The notes beneath the pieces were generated by a model. It was not told the origin of the DNA. It ran no database searches and saw only the letters and a list, made by a program, of their open reading frames with translations. From JBOFFC01 sp051648405 (GTDB lineage: Bacteria > Planctomycetota > Planctomycetia > Pirellulales > Lacipirellulaceae), in assembly GCA_051648405.1 (NCBI GenBank), contig JBOFFC010000146.1:24575-88574 (forward strand): a stretch of 64,000 bases of DNA, written 5' to 3'. Below are positions 27,110 through 35,756 of the stretch, piece by piece (position 1 is the first letter of the stretch; every line of letters starts with the position of its first letter). Position numbers and translations under genes: made by a program.

Positions 27110-29581
27110 GTGCCCGCCCCCCCCGCCGCCACCGAAGCTCCCCCCACAGCGCCGGTCGGCGTGATGCTCCGCGCCCGCGCTTGGGCGGCCGGGCATCCCA
27201 AACGGTCGATGGCGATCGGGTTGGCGTTCGTCGGGGCTATGGTCGCGACCGTCGTGGCCTGGGTGATGCTGGCCGACATCGCCGCGGGCCCGCCTCCGGT
27301 GACGATCGAGATGGCGCTCGAGGCGCTCGACGCCGGCGACAATGAGCTCGCCGAGTCGCTCGTCGAGCAGATGCAGACGCAGAATCTGATCCTACCAGGC
27401 GAGTACGGAGGTCCGCTGTTCGTCCTCGGCGCGATCAAGTGCGCCGCCGCCGACCTGCAATGGGCGCCCGAGCGCAAGCGGACCGAGTTCTTCGTCGCCT
27501 CGAAGTACCTGTCCGAGGCCCGCGCCATCGGCTGGCCGCGTGATCGCGATTCGCAGGGCCTGTTCCTCCTCGGGAAGAGCCTGATCTGGAGCCGCCAGAC
27601 GCGGCGCGGAATGGAGACGCTCGATTCGGCGCTCGAAATCGGGACCCCCGATGAGATCGACGCTCACCTGCTCCTCGCCGAAGCCTACTACTACGCAGGC
27701 GTTCCCAACTACTCGAAATCGATCGAGCACCTCGACCTAGCGCTCGACCACCCGGCGATCGACGACAAACGGCGCGGACCCGCGCTCTTGCTGCGGGCCA
27801 AGGCGCTCGCCAATCGACGTCGCTGGGACGAGGCTGAGGCGTCGATCACCGCTTCCGAGGGGGCCGTCGAAGCCTCGGATCGGCTCGTAACGCTCGGCAA
27901 GGTGCTCGTCGCGCGACTCGAGGCGTCCGTCGATAGCGACGACGCGGCACAGAACGCAGAGCGCGCCCGCAACGCCTTGGATCGCGCCAAGACGTTCGAC
28001 AAGCTCGCAGAGATCAGCCGCGAAGCCGACTACCTCCTGGCTCGGATCGAGCAATTGACCGGCGACGAAGCGAAGGCCCTAGGCGAGTTCGTCGCGCTGC
28101 GCCGCGAGTTCGGCGCGACGACCCCGGGGGTCGCGGCCGCGATCGCCGAAGGAGACTTGCTGCTCGCTTCCGGCGACAGCGACGACGCCGTTGAGGCCTA
28201 CCGACGAGGGCTCGAAGTGGCGGGTGAGCCGTCTGACTACCGCAGCGACGTGCTGCCGCTCGCCGAGTTTCGCAAGCGGGTCCGCCTTGCGCACTCGACG
28301 CTCATTGAGGCGGAAGACTACGCGGCCGCCTACCACCTCGCCGAGCGCGTCACGCCGATGCTCTCGCGCGTGACTCAACTGCGCCTACGGGCGAACACCC
28401 TCGCCGCTTGGGGCGAGCACCTGGTCACCAGCACCGAGGGGTTCGCGGCCGACGAGATGCGCTTGCGTCGGATGGGTCGGCGCCGACTGCGCGACGCGGG
28501 GGTGGCTTCCGAGGAGCTGGCGCTGGCGCGTTTCGCGCACCGGGAGTACGGCGACCTCTTGTGGCAATCCGCCGACGCGTTCTACCGAGGGAACTCGTAC
28601 TCGAGCGCTATCCGCATCCTCGAGCGCTACCTGCGCGCCGAGCCGGTCCAACGCAACGCGCTAGCGCTGCTGCGGCTGGGCCAGTCGCACGCGGCGCTCG
28701 GCGCAACCGCCCCGGCGCTTGCGGCGTACGAGGAGTGTCTCGAGTTTCATCCCGACGACACGTCGAGCTACCGCGCCAGCTTCGAGTGCGCTCGGGCGCA
28801 CCGGATAGCCGGCAACACGAAGCGAGCCGAGGAGCTGCTGCGCGCTAACCTCCGTGGTTCGTCGATGACGCCCGAGAGCCCCGAATGGCGCGATTCGCTC
28901 TTTGAACTCGGCCGGCTGCTGATCGACGAGGGACGCTACGAGGACGGCCTGAACGCGCTCGACGAAGCGGTGTCGCGCTACCCCGAAGTCACCGCGACGC
29001 GGATGGCCCGCTACCGAATGGCCGACGCCCACCGGCGCCTCGCCGTGGGCCCGCTGGAGCGTTTGACGGCGGCGAAGACCGTCAACGAGAAGGAACGGGC
29101 CCGCGCCGAGGCCTACAGCCACCTCGAGGCCGCACTGGGGTTGTACGCCCTGGTTCGCGACGAGGTCCTGCTGGCCAACTCGGGGGACCTCCGCGACCGC
29201 GTCTTGCTCCGCAACTGCTACATGCTCGGCGGGGCGACGCTGTTTGACCTCGGGCGGTACGAGGAAGCGATCCGCGAATACTCGGACGTCTCGACGCTCT
29301 ACCAGAACGAGCCGTTCGTGCTCGAGCCGCTGGTTCAGATCTCGCACTGCTGGCGCCGCCGACGAGACCCGGTGCGTGCCGCCGGCGCCATCATGCAGGC
29401 GAAAGGTCTGTTGTCGAGGTTGCCGGCGGACGCCGACTTTGCTACTTCCACCACGCTGAGCCGCGCCGAGTGGGTGCAGCTCCTCGACGAACTCGAACGC
29501 TTCCACACCCGCGCGTCACGCAACCGCTCCACCCCGCCTGCGCGCGCCGCTTCGGTCCCCGAGACCCCGACCACACGATGA
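27110..29581 (+). CDS. Large TPR membrane-anchored protein
   Basis: 823-residue protein with a short basic N-terminus, one membrane helix at about 37-56, and a long series of degenerate tetratricopeptide helices (for example AHLLLAEAYYYAGVPNYSKSIEHLDLAL and ALALLRLGQSHAALGATAPALAAYEECL regions). The tail is a Pro/Ala/Thr-rich stretch. Its stop overlaps the flgN start (ATGA), and it heads a four-gene set with FlgN, a sensor kinase and a sigma-54 activator. This suggests a scaffold in flagellar regulation or assembly, but the function is unknown. The ATG at 27164 is an alternative start. Confidence 0.8.
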   Translation: MPAPPAATEAPPTAPVGVMLRARAWAAGHPKRSMAIGLAFVGAMVATVVAWVMLADIAAGPPPVTIEMALEALDAGDNELAESLVEQMQTQNLILPGEYGGPLFVLGAIKCAAADLQWAPERKRTEFFVASKYLSEARAIGWPRDRDSQGLFLLGKSLIWSRQTRRGMETLDSALEIGTPDEIDAHLLLAEAYYYAGVPNYSKSIEHLDLALDHPAIDDKRRGPALLLRAKALANRRRWDEAEASITASEGAVEASDRLVTLGKVLVARLEASVDSDDAAQNAERARNALDRAKTFDKLAEISREADYLLARIEQLTGDEAKALGEFVALRREFGATTPGVAAAIAEGDLLLASGDSDDAVEAYRRGLEVAGEPSDYRSDVLPLAEFRKRVRLAHSTLIEAEDYAAAYHLAERVTPMLSRVTQLRLRANTLAAWGEHLVTSTEGFAADEMRLRRMGRRRLRDAGVASEELALARFAHREYGDLLWQSADAFYRGNSYSSAIRILERYLRAEPVQRNALALLRLGQSHAALGATAPALAAYEECLEFHPDDTSSYRASFECARAHRIAGNTKRAEELLRANLRGSSMTPESPEWRDSLFELGRLLIDEGRYEDGLNALDEAVSRYPEVTATRMARYRMADAHRRLAVGPLERLTAAKTVNEKERARAEAYSHLEAALGLYALVRDEVLLANSGDLRDRVLLRNCYMLGGATLFDLGRYEEAIREYSDVSTLYQNEPFVLEPLVQISHCWRRRRDPVRAAGAIMQAKGLLSRLPADADFATSTTLSRAEWVQLLDELERFHTRASRNRSTPPARAASVPETPTTR

Positions 29582-30066
29582 GCCTCGCCGCGACGCAATC
29601 CTTGGTCGGACTCGCCCGGCAGCGTCGCCGACTACTCGAGGCGCTCGGCGCCGTCGCCGAGCGGCAGGCCGAGCTCCTGGACGCCTCGGACACGACCGCG
29701 CTGTTGCAGCTCTTGTCCGCCAAGCAGAAGCTGATTGGCGCCTTGGGGGTCGTCGAGCGGAGCCTCGACCCGTTCCGCTCCGAGGCCCCCGAGTCGCGGA
29801 CGTGGGAGTCCAACGAACAACGCGTCGCGTGCGCCGAAGACCTCGACGTAGGCTCGCGCCTCCTGAAGAGCGTCCTCGCCAGCGAGCGCGAACACGAGCG
29901 CGTGATCACCGCTCGGCGTGACGAGGTCGCTGGCCAGCTCGCAACGGCGAAGTCCGCGCACGCCGCCGCGTCGGCCTACCAACCGCACACGCGCCGGACC
30001 GGCGTGCTCTCGATGACCAGCGACTCGCTCTCGACGGCGCCCCTCGACCTGACCGCTGGCGCCTAG
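29578..30066 (+). CDS. flgN: FlgN-like flagellar export chaperone
   Basis: 162-residue helical protein of the FlgN family, which holds hook-filament junction proteins FlgK and FlgL for export. The N-terminal two thirds is a long heptad-like helical hairpin (LARQRRRLLEALGAVAERQ; ALLQLLSAKQKLIGAL), as in the family; the final 35 residues are Ser/Thr/Ala-rich and probably disordered. Coupled to the TPR gene by an ATGA overlap. The family call rests on the helix pattern and the neighbourhood, not on strong motifs. Confidence 0.68.
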   Translation: MSLAATQSLVGLARQRRRLLEALGAVAERQAELLDASDTTALLQLLSAKQKLIGALGVVERSLDPFRSEAPESRTWESNEQRVACAEDLDVGSRLLKSVLASEREHERVITARRDEVAGQLATAKSAHAAASAYQPHTRRTGVLSMTSDSLSTAPLDLTAGA

Positions 30067-30095
30067 TCTTCCACGTCCTCGCTCGGCGAACCCCT

Positions 30096-31004
30096 ATGTC
30101 GGCACTCCGCAATCCGTCGCATCAACAAGATCGCAACGAAGCGGCGCCCTCCCCCCCTCCGCTGGCGCTGTATCGGCCCGACGAGCAGTCGCCGCCGGTC
30201 GAGCTCGCCGACTTGCTCGAAGCGTGGGGCGCCGCGACCGAGCGGCTGGAGCGCACGCACGCCCAGCTCCGCGACGAGGTGGCCCGGCTGACGTCCGAGC
30301 TCGAAGTGAAGAACCGCGAGCTCGCCCGCAAGAACCGGCTTGCCGACCTAGGCGAAATGGCGTCGCACGTCGCGCACGAGGTCCGCAACAGCCTCACTCC
30401 GGTGACGCTCTACCTGAGTCTGCTGCGGCGGCGGCTGGTCGGCGACGCGGCGGCGCTAGGGGTCCTCTCGAAGGCCGAGGCGGGCTTCACGGCCCTCGAA
30501 GCGACCGTGAACGACCTGCTGAGCTTCAGCACACACCGCCATCCGCAGTGGAACGGGTTCCTGGTCGGCGACATGATCGACGAGGTCTGCGACTCGCTCG
30601 CCCCACAGTTCGACGCCCAAGGGGTCGAGGTCGAGATCGACGTCCCGCCGAACACTGTGCTCGTGGGGGACCGCGAGCTGCTGCGTCGCGCGGTGCTGAA
30701 CCTGGTGCTCAACGCGCTCGACGTGATGCCGCGCGGGGGCGAGCTTGTCATCACCTCGTACCAGAACGGCAGGGGCTTCGAGCTCGAAGTCGCCGACAGC
30801 GGCCCCGGGCTGACCGACGAGCAGAAGCAACGCGTCTTCGAGCCGTTCTACAGCACCAAGGAGACCGGCACCGGCCTCGGGTTGTCGGTCGTGGCGCACG
30901 TGGCCGAGGCCCACGGCGGCCACGTGACGGCCGCTAACTGCCCCGAAGGAGGGGCGGCCTTCACGGTCTACGTCCCGCGCCGCACTGCGGGAGCCGCGGC
31001 ATGA
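30096..31004 (+). CDS. Flagellar sensor histidine kinase (FlrB/AtoS-like)
   Basis: Soluble two-component kinase of 302 residues. A coiled-coil lead (residues 45-85) precedes the phospho-acceptor His94 (HEVRN), then the N box NLVLNALDVMP, the G1 box DSGPGL and the F/G2 region STKETGTGLGL. There is no membrane segment or PAS domain, so the signal is likely cytoplasmic, possibly from flagellar assembly. The stop overlaps the response regulator start by four bases, so the two form a pair equivalent to FlrB/FlrC or FleS/FleR. Confidence 0.88.
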   Translation: MSALRNPSHQQDRNEAAPSPPPLALYRPDEQSPPVELADLLEAWGAATERLERTHAQLRDEVARLTSELEVKNRELARKNRLADLGEMASHVAHEVRNSLTPVTLYLSLLRRRLVGDAAALGVLSKAEAGFTALEATVNDLLSFSTHRHPQWNGFLVGDMIDEVCDSLAPQFDAQGVEVEIDVPPNTVLVGDRELLRRAVLNLVLNALDVMPRGGELVITSYQNGRGFELEVADSGPGLTDEQKQRVFEPFYSTKETGTGLGLSVVAHVAEAHGGHVTAANCPEGGAAFTVYVPRRTAGAAA

Positions 31005-32443
31005 AGACGGACCATCAAGAAATCCGATCGCCGCGCGTCTTGGTGGTCGATGACCACGCCACGGCTCGCCAGTCGGTGGTCGATGTGCTCGGTCACTGCG
31101 GCTACGCGGCGACTCCCGCGTCGAGTGGCGCCGAGGCGCTCGCGGCGCTCGCCGCCGCTCAGTTCGACGTCGTGGTCACCGACCTGCAGATGCCCGGCAT
31201 GAGCGGGCTGGAACTGATCCGCGAGATCGAGCGGCGACGCTTCCCCACCCAAGTGCTGATGGTCACTGCCCACGCCAGTATCGGGACGGCCGTCGAAGCG
31301 ATGCGGCTCGGCGCGTTCGACTACCTGGAGAAGCCGTACGACGCCGACCGCCTCGAGCGGTCGGTCGCTCGCGCTGTGGCGCGTGGATCGATCCACGCCG
31401 GCGAGAACCCCCTCGACGCCGACCCGCTGGCCGCGACGCCGCTACTGGTCGGATCGAGCCCGGCCATGATGCGGCTTCGGGCCGAGATCGCCCGCGTCGC
31501 GGTGACCGACGAGACGGTCCTGCTGTGCGGCGAGAGCGGCGTCGGCAAAGAGCTGGTCGCCCAGACGCTGCACGGCGCGAGCCGCCGGGCGGCCGCGCCC
31601 CTGGTGAGCCTCAACTGCCCGGTGCTGTCCGAACAACTAACCGAGAGCGAGCTCTTCGGCCACGTGCGCGGCGCCTTCACGGGGGCCGACGCCGACCGCA
31701 TCGGTCGATTCGAGATGGCCCACGGCGGCTCGCTGCTGCTCGACGAAGTCACCGAGGTGAACCTCGGGCTGCAAGCCAAGCTGCTGCGCGTGCTTCAAGA
31801 GCGGACGTTCGAGCGCGTCGGTTCGAGCGAATCGCGGAAGGTAGACGCCCGCGTGCTGGCGACCACCAACCGCGACCTCGCCGCCGAGATCGCGGCGGGT
31901 CGGTTCCGCGAGGACCTTTACTACCGCCTCGCGGTGCTGCCGGTCCACGTGCCGCCGCTGCGCGAGCGGGAGGGCGACGTGCTCGTCCTGGCGGACCACT
32001 TCCTGCGCGGCGCTGCGGCGCGACTCGATCGGCCCGCAATCACCCTCACGGCCGGCGCCCGCGAACTACTGGCGGCGTACAACTGGCCGGGCAACGTCCG
32101 TGAGCTGCACAACGTCGTGACACGAGCCTGCGTGCTGTCGCCGAGCGACGCGATCGCGGCGGACCTGGTCGGGCCGTGGTTGCAAAGCTCGAAGGGGAAG
32201 TCGTTCGCCCCAGCGGTAGTCCCGACGCCGGCGCCCGCTCTCGAACCCGTCGTCTCGGAGTTGGCCGGTGGCATGCGACTGGAAGAGGTCGAGCGACAAG
32301 TGATCCTCGCGACGCTGCGGAAGCACGACGGACACCGCGTGCGGACCGCCGAGGCGCTCGGGATCGGCGTTCGCACGCTCAGCGGCAAGCTGCGGATCTA
32401 CGGCGTCGCGCCCCGCGACAAAGGGACGGCTGCCGCCGCCTGA
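31001..32443 (+). CDS. Sigma-54-dependent flagellar response regulator (FlrC-like)
   Basis: NtrC-family activator of 480 residues. The receiver domain has phospho-acceptor Asp61 (TDLQMPG) and conserved Lys111. The AAA+ domain shows Walker A GESGVGKE at 177-184, the sigma-54-contacting GAFTGA at 224-229 and Walker B LLLDEV. A Fis-type helix-turn-helix ends the protein. Paired with the kinase upstream. A near-perfect sigma-54 promoter lies 170 bases past its stop, in front of flgB, so it very likely activates the main flagellar operon. Confidence 0.92.
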   Translation: MKTDHQEIRSPRVLVVDDHATARQSVVDVLGHCGYAATPASSGAEALAALAAAQFDVVVTDLQMPGMSGLELIREIERRRFPTQVLMVTAHASIGTAVEAMRLGAFDYLEKPYDADRLERSVARAVARGSIHAGENPLDADPLAATPLLVGSSPAMMRLRAEIARVAVTDETVLLCGESGVGKELVAQTLHGASRRAAAPLVSLNCPVLSEQLTESELFGHVRGAFTGADADRIGRFEMAHGGSLLLDEVTEVNLGLQAKLLRVLQERTFERVGSSESRKVDARVLATTNRDLAAEIAAGRFREDLYYRLAVLPVHVPPLREREGDVLVLADHFLRGAAARLDRPAITLTAGARELLAAYNWPGNVRELHNVVTRACVLSPSDAIAADLVGPWLQSSKGKSFAPAVVPTPAPALEPVVSELAGGMRLEEVERQVILATLRKHDGHRVRTAEALGIGVRTLSGKLRIYGVAPRDKGTAAAA

Positions 32444-32609
32444 CGCGCGTCGGTGACTTCGGAGGGGGGCTGTCGGCAACCCTCGCCGGATGCTGGCGGC
32501 AGGTCCTGCCGATCGGCCGAAGCCGCGCTGCGCGGCGGGCGAATCGCGCGTTCACCATTTCCCCTGTTCTGCCGAGCCCACGCGTCCGTGGGCCGTCGCC
32601 GTGCGCCGT

Positions 32610-32625
32610 TGGCACGCGCGATGCA
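32610..32625 (+). promoter_or_regulatory. Sigma-54 promoter of the flgB operon
   Basis: TGGCACG-N4-ATGCA matches the sigma-54 consensus TGGCACG-N4-TTGCW at every fixed position except one; GG and GC are exactly spaced. A start near 32636 leaves about 31 bases to the flgB ATG at 32667. The neighbouring gene is a GAFTGA-type sigma-54 activator, which supports the call. Activator-binding sites should lie in 32444-32600 but were not identified. Confidence 0.8.
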
Positions 32626-32666
32626 CTGTCGGCTTTCCTAAACCGCCACGCTTCGCGAGGCTCGCC

Positions 32667-33158
32667 ATGACGCCCGACGTGTTCTCCAACTCGACGCTCC
32701 CGATGCTCGAGCAGGTCGTGCAGTTCACCGAGGCACGGCACGGCGTGCTCGCGGGCAACCTTGCGAACCTGAACACTCCCGGCTACAAGACGCGCGACCT
32801 TTCGCCCGAGAAGTTCGAGCAAAGCCTCAAGGACGCGATGCAGCAGAGCCGACAGCCGCGAACCTCCGCGGGCGCGAGCGTCGGGGAAGCGGCGGTGCTC
32901 GCCGAGCGGGGGATTGCGGCGAGCGGACTGATCACGGCGCGTAACAGCAGCGGCCCCGAGCGCGGCCTCGACTTCGAGGCGCTCGAAGGGGTCCGCGACT
33001 CGATGCGCGCGATCCTGCACCACGACGAGCGCGACGTGAGCCTCGAACAACAAGTGACCGAAGTCGCCAAGAACCAAAGTAAGCACAACCTCGCCGTATC
33101 GCTGATCGCGCAGCAGTATCGCCTGCTCCGCTCGGCGATCAGCGAGGGGCAGCGCTAA
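32667..33158 (+). CDS. flgB: Flagellar proximal rod protein FlgB
   Basis: Proximal rod subunit, 163 residues, exported through the flagellar type III apparatus. The N-terminus has the family signature RHGVLAGNLANLNTPGYK, an axial-protein helix followed by the ANxxTPGY motif; the C-terminal helix EQQVTEVAKNQ..AVSLI is the matching axial D0 segment. A charged middle region (70-110) is longer than in E. coli (138 residues). The ATG at 32667 fits the sigma-54 promoter. First gene of the structural operon. Confidence 0.93.
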   Translation: MTPDVFSNSTLPMLEQVVQFTEARHGVLAGNLANLNTPGYKTRDLSPEKFEQSLKDAMQQSRQPRTSAGASVGEAAVLAERGIAASGLITARNSSGPERGLDFEALEGVRDSMRAILHHDERDVSLEQQVTEVAKNQSKHNLAVSLIAQQYRLLRSAISEGQR

Positions 33159-33199
33159 ACGCGGCACACTCACCGTAAGCCTCAAGCGGCGACCTTCCC

Positions 33200-33610
33200 A
33201 TGCACTCCGCGCTCGACGTCAGCACCAGTGGTTTGGTCGCGCAACGGGCGCGGCTGGACGCGATCTCGGCGAACCTCGCCAACATGTCGACGACTCGCAA
33301 CGAACGAGGCGAGTTGCAAGCCTACCGCCCGCGTTACGTGACGTTCGCCGAGGACCCTTCAGTCCGGACCCACGGAGGGGGCGTCGGCGTGCGCGTGGAC
33401 GGCGTCGAGACCTCGACCGAGGCGCCCGACTTACGGTACCAGCCCGGCCACCCCGACGCCGACCCGCAGGGCTACGTCGCCTTCCCCGCGATCGACATGA
33501 CGGCCGAGTTCGTCAACGCCCTCGAAGCGACGCGTGCGTACGAGGCGAACATCGGCGTGATCGAAGTCACCAAGGAGCTCGGCCGCCAGACGCTCGAGAT
33601 CCTGGCCTGA
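33200..33610 (+). CDS. flgC: Flagellar proximal rod protein FlgC
   Basis: Proximal rod subunit of 136 residues. The N-terminal ALDVSTSGLVAQRARL and ANLANMSTTR are the family axial helix and turn; the C-terminus FVNALEATRAYEANIGVIEVTKEL is the conserved D0 helix with the NxxAYEAN pattern. Length and context (41 bases after flgB) are standard. It assembles with FlgB, FlgF and FliE at the rod base. Confidence 0.94.
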   Translation: MHSALDVSTSGLVAQRARLDAISANLANMSTTRNERGELQAYRPRYVTFAEDPSVRTHGGGVGVRVDGVETSTEAPDLRYQPGHPDADPQGYVAFPAIDMTAEFVNALEATRAYEANIGVIEVTKELGRQTLEILA

Positions 33611-33642
33611 GGCCGCTCGCCCCCCCAACCCACGAGCCCGCG

Positions 33643-33963
33643 ATGTCCCCCCTGTCCCTCGCCTCCGGCGGCCCCCGCGTGCTGACGCCCAGCGCGATCG
33701 GCGCCGACGGCGCGCTCGCAAGTCCGATCGAAGCCGAGGGGGGCGGGGCATTCCAAGACCTGCTCATGGACTCGATCAAGAGCGTAAACGGCATGCAGCA
33801 GGACGCCGACCGCGCGGTCGAGTCGCTGTTCACCGGGGGCGACGTCAGCCCCGCCGAGGTGCTGACCGCCGTCCAGAAGGCCGACATGGCGTTCCGCATG
33901 ACGATGCAGGTCCGCAACAAGCTGATGGACGTCTACCGCGAGATCCAAGAGGTGCGCGTCTGA
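33643..33963 (+). CDS. fliE: MS-ring/rod junction protein FliE
   Basis: Small 106-residue export substrate that joins the MS ring to the rod. The conserved C-terminal half is present (ADRAVESLFTGGDVSPAEVLTAVQKADMAFRMTMQVRNKLMDVY region, positions about 50-103), matching the FliE family; the N-terminal 40 residues are a variable Gly/Ser/Ala segment. Located 32 bases after flgC and before fliF, the usual order. Confidence 0.92.
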   Translation: MSPLSLASGGPRVLTPSAIGADGALASPIEAEGGGAFQDLLMDSIKSVNGMQQDADRAVESLFTGGDVSPAEVLTAVQKADMAFRMTMQVRNKLMDVYREIQEVRV

Positions 33964-33983
33964 CGACGCGACCGCGACCGATC

Positions 33984-34067
33984 AGCAGTCGGACGTCAGC
34001 GAGACGGCCCCACCCCCAACGAGACCCGGCGTCGCCGACAGCCGACCGCCGATAGCCGCAAGCCCAA
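33984..34067. repeat. Heptamer repeat between fliE and fliF
   Basis: Clear units cgccgac, agccgac, cgccgat, agccgca and agcccaa run at 7-base steps (34033-34067). Earlier in the same register agcagtc and ggacgtc are partly complementary to them. The units closely resemble the right arm of the array before flgE. It ends six bases before the fliF start, so it replaces a normal ribosome site. Confidence 0.65.
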
Positions 34068-34073
34068 CGCGTT

Positions 34074-35738
34074 ATGGACTTCGTCAACCAAACCATCGCC
34101 CAGCTACGCGACTTGTTCGCGTCGATGTCGCCGGGGGCGCGCGTCACGGCCGGGCTGTTGCTCGCGGTCGTCGTGGCGAGCTGCGGCTTCCTGTTTCAGC
34201 AGGCAGCCTCGGGGGCTGATGAGTTCTTGTTCGGGGCCGAGCCCCTGGCGGCGAGCCAGATCGCCCGCATGGAGGGGGCGATGGCCAAGGCGGGGCTCAG
34301 CGAGTTCGTCACCGAGGGAAACCACATCCGAGTGCCGCGGGCCAAGAAGGCCGAGTACATCGCCGCGATCGCCGACGCCGGCGAGCTCCCCCCCGACTAT
34401 CACCGCATGATGGCCGATGCGATCGACGGCGGCAGCGTGTTCGACAGCCGCGACGTAAAGCGCCAGCGCATCAAGGCGGCCCGCGAAAAGCAGTTGTCGC
34501 ACGTCATCGGCCTGATGCCGTGGGTCGATCAGGCGATCGTCATCTACGACGACCGCGAGGAATCGGGCCTCAAGGCAACCCGCAGCGCGTCGGCCGCCGT
34601 CAGCGTGCTGCCGAAGGCGGGGGAGGTCCTCGACTCCCGCCGGGTGCGGAACCTGCGCGACTTCGTCGCCCGCTCGTGCAACATGCTTGACGACGAGGTG
34701 TCCGTCACAAACCTCGGCAACGACGCGATGGTCGGGTCCGACGGCGTAGGGGCCGAGGACTTCGACCACCCGTATTACGCCACCAAGGCGAAGATCGAGC
34801 GCAAGCTCCGCGGCGAGTTGATCGACCACCTGAGCTACATCCCGGGCGTCCGGGTCCAGGTGAAGGCGTCGCTCGACAACACGCGTCAGAAGACGACCGT
34901 TCAGGTCAAGCCGGAAGAGAAGACCGCCGAACTCAGCAGCACGACGCGCGACGAGACGGTCGAACGCGTCACCGGCGGAGGCGGGGGTCAGATCGGCCTC
35001 GAGGCCCAAGGCCCGAACCGCGAGGGCCGCGACGACACGGTCGCCAAGCAGGAGCAGGACAAGACGTCGCGCAACGACGAGTCCCGCGACTTCGTCGTCG
35101 GCTCCTCGACCACCCAGACGGCCGAATGGGATTCGACCCTCAAGGAGGCCGAGGCGAGCATCGCGGTCCCTCGTTCGTACGTGGCGTCGGTGTTCCGCGA
35201 GCGGGCTCGCGAAGCCGGCAAGGACGCGCCGAAGGAGATCAACCCCGACGAGCTCGCGCAGCTCGAAGGGGAAGTCAAGCTGTCAATCGAGAACCTCGTC
35301 CAGCCGCTGCTGCCGAAGCTCGCGCTCGGCGAGAACGAGTTCAAGCAGGTGAAGGTCGAGTTCTACTACGACCTGCCCCGCGCGACGCTCCCCGAGCCGT
35401 CGGTCGCCTCGACGGCGTTCGGTTGGGCATCCGACAACGCGTCGAGTATCGCGATGGGGGGTTTCGCGCTGGTGAGCCTTGTCATGCTCCGGTCGATGGC
35501 GTCGGGAGGAGCGGCGGCGCGTCTCGGCCCGGCAAACGCCCCGACGCTGCGACTCGAGACCGGGAGCGATCACGCTGACGGGGTGGCAGCGGCGGATGGC
35601 GACGATCTCGGCGCCGCGCGGCCCAAGTTGAAGCTGAAGCGCGGTGATTCGCTGAAAGACGACCTTACCGAGATGGTGACAACCGATCCCGACGCGGCGG
35701 CCGCGATCCTCCGTAGTTGGATCCAGAACGCTGGTTAA
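34074..35738 (+). CDS. fliF: MS-ring protein FliF
   Basis: Inner-membrane ring subunit of 554 residues. A first membrane helix at about 22-43 leads into the ring-building domains (RBM1 to RBM3), seen through GxxxEF and the PGVRVQVKASLDN strand; a charged periplasmic insert near 290-350 is rich in Lys, Glu and Asp; a second helix is at about 458-476, and the C-terminal tail (DDLTEMVTTDPDAAAAILRSWI) is the FliG-binding helix. Near the family's usual length. Upstream ribosome signals are weak because a repeat lies there. Confidence 0.94.
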   Translation: MDFVNQTIAQLRDLFASMSPGARVTAGLLLAVVVASCGFLFQQAASGADEFLFGAEPLAASQIARMEGAMAKAGLSEFVTEGNHIRVPRAKKAEYIAAIADAGELPPDYHRMMADAIDGGSVFDSRDVKRQRIKAAREKQLSHVIGLMPWVDQAIVIYDDREESGLKATRSASAAVSVLPKAGEVLDSRRVRNLRDFVARSCNMLDDEVSVTNLGNDAMVGSDGVGAEDFDHPYYATKAKIERKLRGELIDHLSYIPGVRVQVKASLDNTRQKTTVQVKPEEKTAELSSTTRDETVERVTGGGGGQIGLEAQGPNREGRDDTVAKQEQDKTSRNDESRDFVVGSSTTQTAEWDSTLKEAEASIAVPRSYVASVFRERAREAGKDAPKEINPDELAQLEGEVKLSIENLVQPLLPKLALGENEFKQVKVEFYYDLPRATLPEPSVASTAFGWASDNASSIAMGGFALVSLVMLRSMASGGAAARLGPANAPTLRLETGSDHADGVAAADGDDLGAARPKLKLKRGDSLKDDLTEMVTTDPDAAAAILRSWIQNAG

Positions 35739-35756
35739 CCCGACGCCACAGCGTCG

